Source: Agrocybe praecox
Lineage: Eukaryota; Basidiomycota; Agaricomycetes; Agaricales; Agrocybaceae
Direction: 5' to 3'
Assembly (NCBI GenBank): GCA_964017145.1
Contig: OZ024851.1
Span: 682,001-746,000, forward strand
Length of the DNA stretch: 64,000 nt
Position numbers and translations under genes: made by a program. Below the pieces are notes generated by a model. The model saw nothing but the letters and a program-made list of their open reading frames with translations, did not search any database and had not been told where the DNA came from. Each line of letters starts with the position of its first letter. The first letter of the stretch is position 1. Positions 12,745-24,240 of the stretch are shown here, piece after piece.

Positions 12745-12858
12745 GGCCTTCAAATGAAGACAGTTTTGGTTGAATCACAGCCTGATTTGAACTTTGAATT
12801 CAAGTTTCGATCATGCTTTGTAATAAGTCACCGTTCGATCTTCTTCCAACTCCTTTTC
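12745..12858. promoter_or_regulatory. Divergent promoter between RecQ and DUF6589 genes
   Basis: Only 114 bp separate the two start codons (12744 minus, 12859 plus), so one compact bidirectional promoter must serve both genes. I see no clear TATA box. Such tight head-to-head spacing favours linked expression of the two products. Confidence 0.6.
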
Positions 12859-15800
12859 ATGAGCTTTATCATATCTAGACATTTTACTGATGATGAAAGC
12901 AGTGAAGATGACGAGCTACTACTCCCTGATATTGTCGGAAGCCCCTTGATTGACCACCAACGACGACTTGACGAGGCCCGTAGAAATCTTATACACCTTA
13001 CGGTGCCACCCCAGCATCGTTATATATCACCCTCGGGCAGCAGCAATTACGACTGGAGCAGCCCATTAGTTGGAACACCTACAGCAAGGGCGAAACACGC
13101 CCGTCAGAAAGCGGGCAAACTTCTTGCAGCCAAACGCGCCAAAGAAAAATATGAACTCGAGCAGAGGGAAGAGGCTCAACTTGAAGCAGATCTCGGTGAA
13201 GTTCTTTTGCTCCTTCAAAAGAAGAAGAGAACATTCGGTCAGCTCATGAAATATGTCTTTAATCCTGAAAAGGGTCAGGGCTACTTTCGGCACCATGGGT
13301 TTTTTATCAATGCAGGAGCAACAACCGAAATCTTGAACTATTGGAACTCTTCTCAAAATAGGTCAAAACTTGCACGAGAAGAACTGGGAGCGTGGGCGGT
13401 CAATTACGTGGCAGGCCTTGTTTCCCGTGAGTCGAAAAAGGTTACTATCTCTCGAAAACTGCAAACTATGGGTAGAGCTGTGGATGATGAGCTCGTTTCA
13501 TCATTTAACTTGTTCAATATCCACCAAATGCTCGCAGATGATAAAATGGCACCTGTCAGTCTTCGACTTCTCGCTGCTATGGCTACATCTCGAAGTGGAG
13601 AAATTAAACATACCAAACAACGTAAAGAAAGGGCTCAGATGGTATGTCTTTACTTTGTTGAAACTTACCACCATTGATTTTTTGATTCAGATCATAACCT
13701 CGAGTGCACTAGCATGTCTTGGAGAATACAGTCATGCCAATAACCTCTCAAAGCGGATGATTGGTTTATATCTGTATGGATCAGGTGCACAGCGTCAAGC
13801 TCTGAGTGTATTATCAACGCTTGGACTGTCCGAAAGCTATACAAATATAATTAGCAAGAACATCTATAAACGACGAGCACTGGAGGTTGCTAAAGAACCT
13901 ATCACACCTGTTCAAAGAGAAGCAGCCCATTCGGATGAAATAGACATTGTACAAGAAGACATCGAGAAGCCAACACGCTACACAGGTACTTTACGCCAAC
14001 TGTCAGAATCCATGCGTCAGAAGGCACGAGAAATTGCGGCAGATGGGCGATATGGATTGATATATGATAATATCAATATGAATCTGAGGAGTGCCGAACA
14101 AGTAATTGGACGACACGGTGAGCCTGAATTTCATTCGACAGTAGTAAAGCACTAAAACTTCAAGTAGACACACAGGAGAATGGTACTTGTGCGACCGTAT
14201 TTCCACTATTTAATGTAAATCACATCGAAGATATCAAAACTAAAGACCTCCAATCATCATTCATGAATGCACCAAACCTACGAATCGAGGATATTCTTCA
14301 TACACCGGAAGAAAGCAAATTATTCAAGAAGAATCTTGCTTATGCACTGTTACGAATTTTCGTCAGATATGGGGGAGAGGGATTTCAAAAGTTCGAAAAA
14401 GACTTAGAAAATGGTCTACCGCAATCACAGCACAAAATCAAGTTACATCGTACAAGTCTTCATCCTCTCATTACGATAGAAGTTGACGAAGCCAGCATTA
14501 TAGGGAATGCAGAGGTTGACAGGACATATGTTAAAGAGCTCGAGGTAGATAAGATACCTGAGTTCTGGGAGCGTGTCCGCTTTGTTGGAGGTGATCAACT
14601 CTCACTTGCTAGACTCCGTTCGCTCGAAGGAATCCGTGCCGGTCAAGAAGAAAATTACGAAGGCTACTTTCACTTTGCCTTAATGCCAGGTCTTTTCCAC
14701 GCAAAGATGGCTGATGCTTTGGGCACCCTAATGACTCATTGGGGAGACCCTAACTCAGGCTCGCGAGACCCTGCATCACTCGCATTTGCCAACACTCGAC
14801 TTGATAGGCTTCCCATAACACTCTCGTCGCCCCCATCCTATCGAGTCATACGTGACTTGATTTTCGTTAATCTATACGCCCGTTCCCTCCACTGTCTTCT
14901 TAAAGTTTCAGGTGCAAAATCTATTGATGACTACCTTACACGGCACACTACAAATTGGAGTACCCTCGAGGACGATGCTTACAAGATATTGACTAACTAT
15001 GCAAATGCAAATGTATTTGAAGATCTGCGATGGAAAAGGTCGAAGTCAGAGTCGAAGGAAACAGAAGGCAGTAAAGCTACAATTACCGAAGGTGACATGG
15101 TATTTGAGAACGCAGTCCTTTTCATGCGTGATGCTCTTATTTCTCGCGAGTTTGCAGATGCGGTCAAGGCAGGCGACTCTGGACGGGTGATTCTTGTATT
15201 AAAGGTCTGGGCATTGAGCTTTCGTGGCAATGGGCGCACAAAATATGCATATGAAATGCTCCACGTCATCCACAATATGACCAGTATTTTTCCTAGAAAG
15301 ATTCAGTAAGCTTATTGACTCTTTTAGATGATACTTACTGATTTTATGTTTGGCGTAAAGTGATATCATCTTGGACAACTGGCTCCTGAATCCGACAGGA
15401 GACCCTAACTCATGGGTTGAGCTTGACCTTGTACAAGAACATCTTAACTTTTGGATCAAGGTAAGAACTTAAAAGATTTGTTATTTAAAGGCTAATCAAA
15501 CTTACAGGAGTTCTATAAAGCACATGGTGCAAACGCGTCATGGGAATGGCTCGAGATGATTTCACCCTGTATTGAGGTACTTCGAAAGCTTGCCCGCAAC
15601 TTCAATGACATCCTTGGTGCAGATATGGGTAAACGACATGCACCGCCAGACCTAACAAACGACATCGAGACCCTAATGGACAGCCTTGAAGACCACAACG
15701 TGTTTTCGGTCCAAAAGGGTCGTGTACTTGGAGGCGAGGGCAAGCCAGTCCCGGATGTTATTGCTGTGGGCTTGCATAACTTGACAGACCCAGACGGAAG

Positions 15801-16233
15801 TAAGAATCCTCTTACCGATTATAACAAGGCCTTTACACGACTCAAGAGGCGACGAGGGATGACCCCAGTGGCTCTTTCTATGGCTTTGACTTCCACTCCG
15901 CAGACGATGACATCACTTGGTCAACAGCCAGACGAAAACCCTCCCAGCACTAGCCAAGTTGCAGTCGAGAACGTGCATGCTGCAGATAACAGTCAGCATG
16001 ACTCGGATATTCCAAGCACAGTCGAAGATGACATAGAATACCTCGAGGAACTCGAATCCGCAGACAATGATGTGCAGCTACCTTGTTTAACCGCCGCCGA
16101 CGTTGCTTTTGACATGGATGAAGACCTTATCACGGAATCAGATGAGTACGTGAGTGACTCAGAGGTATCGGAATGTAGTGATATGGAAAAAGAGGATGAA
16201 GGAGGAGATTACGATGATGCATGTATTTCGTAG
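12859..16233 (+). CDS. DUF6589-domain protein, partner of the RecQ helicase
   Basis: Five exons (12859-13641, 13691-14117, 14165-15305, 15361-15460, 15508-16233) with 47-55-nt introns give 1058 residues. The N-terminus is acidic (TDDESSEDDELLLPD), followed by a basic coiled segment (ARQKAGKLLAAKRAKEKYEL). The large central part carries signatures I recognise from the basidiomycete DUF6589 family: YGLIYDNIN (about 380), ENGTCATVFPLF (about 408), RFVGGDQLS (about 545), FHFALMPGLFHAKMADALG, LDNWLLNPTG and VELDLVQEHLNFWIK (about 803-817). The C-terminal 130 residues are very acidic. Biochemical role is not established. The spaced acidic positions in YDN, GGDQ and VELD...QEH resemble an RNase-H/DDE-type catalytic layout, which is my inference. 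All splice phases close and no stop interrupts the frame, so the gene looks intact. Confidence 0.92.
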
Positions 16234-16429
16234 CTACAGACAGTGTACGTTGACGCGCGAATTATTCCAAGTCCGGTGTGACATTTTGTGACTCCACAAA
16301 AAGGCCTTCGTTTGTCCCAGCCGTTTCTGAACGAAACTTCGGCCATAAAGTTGCCGAGATCATCAGAAACGGTTGGTCACGAGCCTAGCCCTTGGAAGGT
16401 GTTCTACTCTATCATGTGTACATTATTTG
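16234..16429. other. Short 3' flank of the DUF6589 gene
   Basis: I see no coding sequence or terminal inverted repeat. If the RecQ/DUF6589 unit is mobile, its right end should lie in this stretch or slightly beyond. Confidence 0.4.
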
Positions 16430-16640
16430 TTTTTGTTCTGTTTAAACATCAGGCGGACTTTAAAAACTTTGGGCCGAATACCTCCCAAGGAGTGGGACAA
16501 AATGACTTGGCGAAATTTCATCAATTTCGCGTTCTTGCTCTTTCAACGCGACTCCCTCCCGTTCACTCGAAGCTCACTCTTTTTTAACACATCACCACCA
16601 AAAATTCAGTTGTACCTACCCAGTACGTACTAGTATAGTA
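16430..16640 (+). pseudogene. Possible F-box/LRR-type exon relic
   Basis: After an intron-acceptor-like AACATCAG the plus strand reads RIPPKEWDKMTWRNFINFAF, then LLFQRDSLPFTRSSLFF. This matches the usual W-x-x-F then F/L-rich pattern at the start of the long exon in Agaricomycete F-box/LRR proteins. A donor-like TGGAAG/GTGTTC lies upstream near 16397. No F-box exon is found upstream, where the DUF6589 gene ends, and no LRR body follows. It is a short relic at best and shares 15 identical bases with 9902-9916. Confidence 0.3.
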
Positions 16641-18280
16641 ACGACCTCACCACAAGTTATAGTTATATCATGCTGGAGCTAGATCTGCGTGCGCACTGCC
16701 CGCGATAAAGTTTGTGATTATATTTTTTTAGGCTTAGGATTCTCTACCACTCCTTCAAGTTCTCCACGATACCCCCGCAGCATGAGCCCATATAGTATCG
16801 TACCCTATCATACCATACCATAACCAAAAGTACATATCATGATTCAATATTCACGCTTATATTTATGCCCTCCATGGCCCCATTCGATATTTATTTCGTT
16901 CTATTTTTTTTAGAACCGTAGTAGGATTATCCACTTGTGACGTCTTCTACTCCTATTCCTACCCCTCCCCTCCTAAGTACCCCACTTACGTACGATGGAT
17001 GACGATGAGATGCACTCGGCCTGCCGGTCAGCGAAAAAAAAAATCCGAATAACATACATATGCGTACTAAAGAGTGAAAAAAAACAGACACGAATTTAGA
17101 CGACCGACAATCCTGCATGCATGCAAATATACATACCTTGAAACCGTGACAATCGACCGAACATGCAACTTACCTAAAAGCGCGCTGCTCTGGCAGTCCC
17201 AGTCCCGCCCCTAGCTAGTCCCCGTACGTCAAATCCTCCCTCGTCCCCACCCTATCCAGGCCCCGTCCCCCCTCCCTGTCCTAAGTAGCAGTCCCACTCA
17301 ATATTGAAACTTTTAAGCCCAAGCCTAACAAGCCACGCCCGCCCGCCCGCCCGCCCGCCCACAAAATCACGAACCAACCCACCATGAGGCCAACAAAACA
17401 AAAACAACGTAAAGAAAACGCTCGGCGGGTAAACCCTGGTAAAACAATGTAAAAAGACTACCAGAATGAGTGGGTAAAACAGGAATAGAACTAGTAAAAT
17501 GCGGGGTAATTTATAGAGTATACGCGGGGCACGTACTCTCACGTACTCTCACGCATGCGGGGTAATTTGCGGAGTAAAGGGGGCAAAGGTTACAATATGA
17601 CTCATTAGCAGACACACGAAAACAAAAACCATCGATTGATCAAATTAATCGATCCAAAGCAAGCAAGCACGCAGCAAAATGGAAATCGATACAATAGTAA
17701 ATTTTCGTTAGTACGATACAATTTTTTTCCATTTCCGATTTTTCGAGTCAAGGGAGTAGTAGTAGAGATAGAGATAAGCAAAAAAAAAAAGATACGAAGC
17801 ATGAGTAGAACTTGGAAGCAAGGAAGAGGGAAGAGGGTAAACTACACAAGACGAGACGAAGATCGATTTCGAGAGAAAATAAGAAGAAGAAAAAAGAAAC
17901 AAGAACTATGGATACATGAATTGGACATAAAAAGACATCGAGAGAGATGAGCATGAGCAGGAACAAACAAGATAGAACGTGGATCGAGAATCGAGATGGT
18001 GCAGAGGCCCTTGAGGCGCTATTGGAAAGAACCAAAAACAAAACAAACAGACAAAAAAAAAGAGAGAGAAAAGAAAGTGTGTTTTCGTCTGATACAAGAC
18101 GGAGAAACCTCGATCCGAGAGATAGTGCGTGAGTGTGTGGGTATGCACGCTGCGACGATGACGACGAAGATGAGGAAAACCGTGACGAAGGAGTAGTAGG
18201 TGTAGGTGTCGTCGAATGAAAAAAAAGGCGATAGGAAAGTTGAATAGCGCAAAGCTATTTTTTGTGGTGAATGTTGGCGC
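16641..18280. other. Intergenic with simple repeats
   Basis: No gene recognised. It contains a CCCG/CCGC microsatellite at about 17337-17360 and long purine-rich stretches at about 17760-18080 that probably belong to the 3' flank of the bHLH gene. The ORFs reported here on both strands are low-complexity artefacts of these tracts. Confidence 0.5.
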
Positions 18281-20120
18281 CTAAGCCTGCATGCCAACCA
18301 TAGCAAGACCCGCAAAGCCCGCCAAGGCACCAGCGCCATCCTCATCCTCGACCTCCTCTTTCGGCGCAACATACCCCGCTCCTCCCCTCCTAACACCCCT
18401 CGTCCTCCCTCTCTTCGCATCCCCCTCCCTAAGCTCCCTCTCCTCATCCCCATCAACATCCATACCCCCCTCCTCATCCTCATCCTCGTCCTCCTCACGC
18501 TCCGGCATACTAGGCAACATCCCCACAGAATCATGCAACATCATCTCCTGATCTTCCTGCCCAAGCCCATAATTCATCCCATACGTGTTATGATTATGAC
18601 CACCATGCAGGTGTTGCACCAGGTCCTTGTTCTCCCCACCACTGTCCTTGCTCCCGTCCCCCATCTCAGAAGGCGCACCGCTCGATCCGCCCCTATACGC
18701 TTTGAGCTCCTGCTCCAATTCCCGATTCCGCGCCCCTTGAGCTGTTACTAGCTGTTGGAGGTACCTGGTGTGTTTTTACATCAACAAACACCTTCCACAC
18801 AGCAGAAAGACAAAAAACGCACCTGATATACTCCACACTCTTCCTCAGAATCATCCCCTTGTTCGCCTTGACCACACCTCCCTCCTCGGTGCCTGCTGCA
18901 CCTCCACCCTCCTCTTTGATCCCCGCTTCCTTCTTTTCCACAGGCGACATCGGGAGGAGCGGGTCAGCAGTATCCAGTAAGCCAGGCGAAGCAGCCATAG
19001 CCGATGGCGAACCTAGATGTGTATATTGTGGTTAGCGTTCTGTTAGGAGAGCATAGAGATAAACAAAAAAACGCACCTCCTCCCCCATTCGCAGCCCCAC
19101 TCCCATCAAGCATACACTCCGGGATCAACGTCGCAAGCTCACTAATCTTCTCATTTATATTATCCCTCCGCCGCCTCTCAACCGCATTATGGCTCTCCCT
19201 CCTCCTTCGCCTCTTCTCATTCGCGAGTAAACTCTGCTTGTCCATCGATCCTGTGCCGTTCGCAGTGGTTGTTCCAGTGGTTGTGCTTCCTGATGTTGTC
19301 GTGGTAGCAGCAGCAGCACCGGAAGAAGAAGAAGGCGCAGCACCAGGAGTCGTAGACGCCGAATTCCCATTCGCACCGCCCGCACCCGCACCCAACCCAC
19401 TAGGCACAGACGAGCTCAACGCCCCGGCGCCATGCCCACCCCGTCCGTGTCCATGTCCATGCCCACCCATCCCAACACCAACACTAGAACTCAACACCGG
19501 CGAACCAACACCCACACCCATCCCGCCCATCCCTCCCATCCCCCCACCACCACCACCACCCATCCCGCCCATCCCCATGCCCCCCAAACTCATACTCAAC
19601 ACCCCCCCAGGGGGCGTCATCCCCATCCCATACGCCCCACTCCCAAGGCTTCCAAGAGAGCCCACACCACTACCGCTAACAGCGCTATTCGTCCCATTCG
19701 GGTTATACGGCGGCAACACATAATCCAACACCGGCCCATGGTGTCCTCCTCCACCTCCAGGGGACTTCGGTATCGACATGCCGTTGCTTCCATTACTGGC
19801 ACCATTACTGGCACCCAAGCTCATCCCAAACGAATCCCGATGTCCTCCAAGGCTCAACGAATGGCCATGTCCGTGTCCATGTCCGCTATGATGTCCATGA
19901 TACGACCCACCCATCAATGGCGAATGCAGCGAAGACACAGGAGGGAGGTGCATCCCGTGCGAGTCTGATAAAGAATTGGACGTCGCCCCCGCACCCCCGT
20001 TGAGGTGCGGCAGCGGCAGTGGATGTGTGTCGGAGGGTGTTGGGAGGGAGTATTCGGATGCTCTGTGTAATGAGGAGGTGTTGGTTAGTTTTTTGTTCGT
20101 GTCATCGGGATAATACAAAA

Positions 20121-20152
<32 letters not shown>

Positions 20153-22534
20153 AGAAATAAAATCAAAGAACCAAAAAAAGAACCCCATAGGGACAAGCCC
20201 AAGAACAAAAGAAATCCCAACGCCAACGTAACGTCAAGAAACTAGAAGCCCCTGAGTCGGTCACTTCATCTCCGCGTACCTGACTCTGTGCGCCTGTCAA
20301 GGAAGAAAGAAAGGAGGCAGGCACCCCAGCTCTCGACCGAACCCCGCATTCGCACCCCGTACCCCGCACGTCCTGTCCATGTCATAGCACGACATAGACA
20401 GACAGTCCACATCAGACAAACATAATAGATAGATAGCACAACAATCGCGCGAGAAGCATGCGAGAATGTCAATGATATACCAATGATATACCAATGATGA
20501 TGATGTTGACGATGATGATGATGATATCACTACCTCATCTCATCTCGAAATAGTGATGGATAGGGGAAAAAATACGGAGGGAAAACGAACGAGGGAATGG
20601 CTGGATGGATGGATGAAGGCCTGGGAGGAAAGGGGGAAGATCGAGAGAAGGAGAGGAGAAGGATGAAATAAAATTCAAAATAGAAAGAAAGCAGAAAGAC
20701 GCAGGTACGATAAATAAATAGAAGGGCTGGGAAAGCAGAAAGCGGAGAAATAGAGAGAAAACCAGAAATCGAAAAAAGCGGAAATCCCAAATCCCAAATC
20801 CCAGAAATCCCAGAAATCGAAAACCCTAAAAAACAGGAAAGCATGAAACAGGAAAGGATAAACCCAAGCTAACCAAAAGCAAGTAAACGAACCAAAGAAA
20901 CGCATAATAAGCGCATATGCGCATAATTACAGCACTTCGTACGTAGCATCTACAGTACGTACAGTGCACCTTTACACCGCAGGGCAGTGCCGATAGGGTT
21001 GGATAAGAAACGAAATTATGGGCTCGAGCTATAAGAAAACAAAACAAAAAACAAAAACAAAAAAGGGACACAAGAACCAAAAAAGGAGAGAAGGGGCGCA
21101 AAAGCGAAAGCGAAAAAAAAACAAAAGCAAAAGGGAAACAAAAACAAAATGAAAAACCCAAAAACCAAGGAGAAAAAAAAAGAAGACAACTCACGAGCTC
21201 TGACTGCTCACAAACCACCCCTGCTGTTGCGCTTGCTGAGCCTGCTGTTGCTGTTGCTGTTGAGCCTGCTGCTGCTGTGCCCTCGCCGACCCAGGAATGA
21301 CAATCGCATGCGGCCTCCCATGCCCATGCATCCCATGCAAACTCCCATGATGCGAATGCAAGCTCCCAAGCCCATGCATCCCCGCACCATAAGGAGGCGG
21401 CGACGTGCTGCTCACGCTGTTGTTCCGCCTAGCGCGGGTCGTACGGGCTGGCCCGATCGACGAGGCGTTTTGTTGGGTGTGGGAGGCGGAGAGGGTTGGG
21501 GATGTTGGGTTGCCGTTGGAGGTGGTGGAGGGCGTGGTGGTGGTATTGGAGAGGGAGGGCGTGGAGGGTGTGTTGTTGGAGGGTGTGGATGGGTTTTTGT
21601 TGTTACCGACACCATCGATAGCAGAACTCCCAGAGAAGGAAGACGAATTCGCACCCAGTGGTGGTCGGGAACGTGACCGCGAGCGCGCATCGTCGCCCGT
21701 CGCTGAGCCCATGATGGGGGAGTGCACCCCGTGGGTGGTAGGAGAAGGCGTGTGTCGATTCACATTCCCATTCCCATTCCCGACGCTGAAAGTATGGTAT
21801 GCGGATGGTGGTGGGTTGTTGTTGTTGTTGTTGTTATGATTATGATTACCACCACCACCACCGCTACCAGCACTCCCAGGCCCACCAACACTCCCGCTAC
21901 TCAAGCTCGGCGACCCGCCCTGCTGATGCGCGGGCGGCGGCAGGGGCTCGTATCGCATCGAGGAATTGAGAGCGGGCAGAGTCGAGTTGAACACTTGCTG
22001 GTGTTGATGCTGCTGCTGCTGTTGCTGGTGGGCATGATGAGGATGGTGCTGATGATGTTGCTGATGATGATGATAATCCGAGTGTAACGACGAAGGCTGG
22101 GATCCCCCGCCGCCTCCGCCACCGCCAGTAGTAGTCGAAGAAACACTCGACGAAAGGTGCGGAACGACGCCCACATCAAATATATTATGCGTCGTGCCCG
22201 CTCCGTACCGATGGTGGTCCTCGTACTGGTTGTTATTCGTCGTAGAGGAGTTGGCCGAGCCATGAGGGGCAGAAGAGTTCCGCGTATGGGCACTGCTCCC
22301 ACTATCGCTCATCATAGACGCCAGCTCGTCGCTGAAATCCATCGATAGTGGGTATTTCCGCTGGTTGTCCGCAAGGAAGGTATGCGCGGGGAGTGCGAAG
22401 AGGTCGTTAAAGTCGTCTGCGTTGCCTGCGCTGCTGCTGGTAGCAGTAGCAGCGGTATTGTTACTGGGATTGAGAGGGGAGAACCCCTCCTGCCGGATGT
22501 GGGGTTTGTAGGGGGACGCGGAGAAGAAGGACAT
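18281..22534 (-). CDS. bHLH transcription factor, Rtg3/MITF-like, with long glutamine/asparagine-rich N-terminus
   Basis: Four exons (21195-22534, 19077-20062, 18823-19012, 18764-18281 read on the minus strand) encode 999 residues; exon phases close exactly. The basic region RRESHNAVERRRRDNINEKI (about 735-755) has the His-Glu-Arg set that recognises CACGTG E-boxes and an Arg, not the SREBP Tyr, after ERR. Helix 1 (SELATLIPECML) and helix 2 (KGMILRKSVEYIRYLQQLV) are separated by an unusually long loop of about 60 residues rich in Gly, Glu and Pro. A short leucine-zipper-like segment follows (RNRELEQELKAY). Upstream, about 700 residues are low-complexity: His/Gln runs, Asn runs, Gln runs and many Gly-rich blocks, typical of activation domains. 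The tail is acidic. The layout (HNAVERRRR, long loop, zipper) matches fungal Rtg3-type factors. Intron 1 is about 1.1 kb, far longer than any other in the window. Confidence 0.9.
20063..21194 (-). other. Long first intron of the bHLH gene
   Basis: The donor GTGAGT is at 21194 and the acceptor ACACAG ends at 20063, giving 1132 nt against 47-82 nt for the other introns traced. It holds an A/T homopolymer of about 23 bases near 20119, a GGGATTT-type direct repeat near 20780-20825 and a well-formed 14-nt candidate micro-exon at 20280-20293. It may contain regulatory elements or an undetected exon. Confidence 0.6.
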
Positions 22535-24240
22535 GATGAGCACACAAACAACAAAAAAAAAAACTGTGCTCTGCGTGCGTGCCTAAGAAGAATGGCCTTA
22601 CTTATGTATGGGTAGGAGGTAGGTAGCTCGATCAAAACCCCGCATTTCCGTGTTTGGTTCATGAACCAGCTCATAAGAATCTAAATAAGGGACCCCAGAT
22701 CCAGATCGCGATATCCCCTTCCCCGCATTTTCATTCTCCCAAGAACCGTCCGCCCTTGACCTCAAAATCCGATAATCCCCGGCTCCCTTTCCCTCCCTCC
22801 CTCCTCTCCCTTCCACGGAGGCTGCTCCGCCCGCCTTGCGCTCTTGCAATTAAATATCAAATTCGAGTCTCGACATCCATATCCACATCGATAAAGAAGA
22901 TATAACCCTCAATGATATGATAGGAAACCTAATGTAATAAAGGCGATCTGCTAACATACGACGTGGGCTTATCATATCATATCATATACTCCACCTTCCA
23001 AGTTCTGCATGGGAAGATATACATACGTAATAATACACCCCCGCATTTTCATATACATAGCATGCATGCATGTTCACCTATGAATAAACCGTCCATCAAA
23101 AACCATGCAAATTCGTCCAAGTTAAATACCTTGCTTTAAAATTCAAGTTTGGGTGTGTCTTTCCAGAAATGAATTGCAAAGCTCAAGCGAAAAGCGCACA
23201 GAAAATCCAAATCAAACACGAAAACACTCACAGAACCCTACCCAACCATTGCAAATCCGACAGCCTCCATCGAGGAGCACCCTCAGCACCCTGCAGCAGC
23301 GCCCACATATGTACTAACTAACAACTTCATCTTGGCACCATCCCCTTCCCACTCCATACACCGAATTCCGATGTCCGGCGTGCATGAATACACACTCTAC
23401 GCAGAGCAGCGCATGGCGGAACTCGTTCGAGATGGGGACACAGACGTGATAGGAATGGGGGTCGGGAATCAGTCGGGACGCGTTGGATTTGGGACGCGTC
23501 GCTGACGTACGAGTAAGTTGGGATTCGACCGGGGGATGTGATGCGTACGTTGGCTGGCAGGGCCGCTTTCAAGTTGGAGGTTCCACAGTTGGGACGAGGA
23601 CGAGGACGAAGGGCCCCCTGGCACTGACGGGAGGACTCGAAGGGAGGGGAAAAAGTGAGGTGAAAAGAAAAGAAAAGCAAACAAAGAAGGACCAGCGAGA
23701 GTCGAAGAAGAGGCGTCAAGCGAAAGGTTTTGATGGATCATCGATCCCACGCGAGCGGGAACGAACGGGCCATGATACAGATGGAAGCGACACGACAAAA
23801 TTGAAATTACTGTCAATAAGTAGCCTAGCTCAAACTTCAGTAATAACTTGTCAACCGCAGCTAGCTAGGTATATACATACATACGTATACCGAATACCCA
23901 CTACTATGCAACTACGAAAATACGAGCTCAAACGTTGAACTTGAACTTGCCAAACACACTCTCCTCTCTCCTCTCTCCTCCATCCAACACCGTTGAGCGC
24001 CAGTATTCGCACCCTCGTTCAACATTCAACAACGTTCAAGCTAAACCCAACAAAATCCAACCAAAAATAGATCAGCGCTAGCCCAACTTTCATCACCCCA
24101 AATTCGGCTGCATCTCAAATCAACCTTGATCAACTCGTTTTTCGAGGGTCCAAAATACATCCACACCACGTACGTTATCCACATTAACCGCTAGGAGGTA
24201 AAAAGCAAACGCTTTGTAAATATTAGATAAAATTATTTAT
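22535..24240. other. Presumed promoter and 5' leader region of the bHLH gene
   Basis: No gene recognised. The sequence has pyrimidine-rich stretches, including a CTCTC repeat near 23958-23983, and a short ATCAT run near 22975. ORFs at 23327-23938 lack motifs or splice structure. Confidence 0.45.

Noticed and set aside
12592..12858. Upstream in-frame extension of the DUF6589 gene beginning MWCVCPVESF
   Set aside because: It would overlap the RecQ first exon on the other strand and lacks family similarity; the ATG at 12859 is the natural start.
19004..19968. Long plus-strand ORFs opposite the bHLH exons (Pro/Val-rich and Thr/His/Pro-rich)
   Set aside because: They are mirror images of Gly- and Ser-rich low-complexity coding sequence; the minus-strand frame has splice sites and the bHLH domain.
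20780..20825. GGGATTT-type direct repeat considered as telomere-like DNA
   Set aside because: The unit does not match TTAGGG, the run is short and imperfect, and it lies inside an intron.
20994..21010. TAGGGTTGGATAAGAAA, nearly identical to the hAT MITE end
   Set aside because: No partner terminus or 8-bp duplication was found nearby, so it is at most a solo end inside the bHLH intron.
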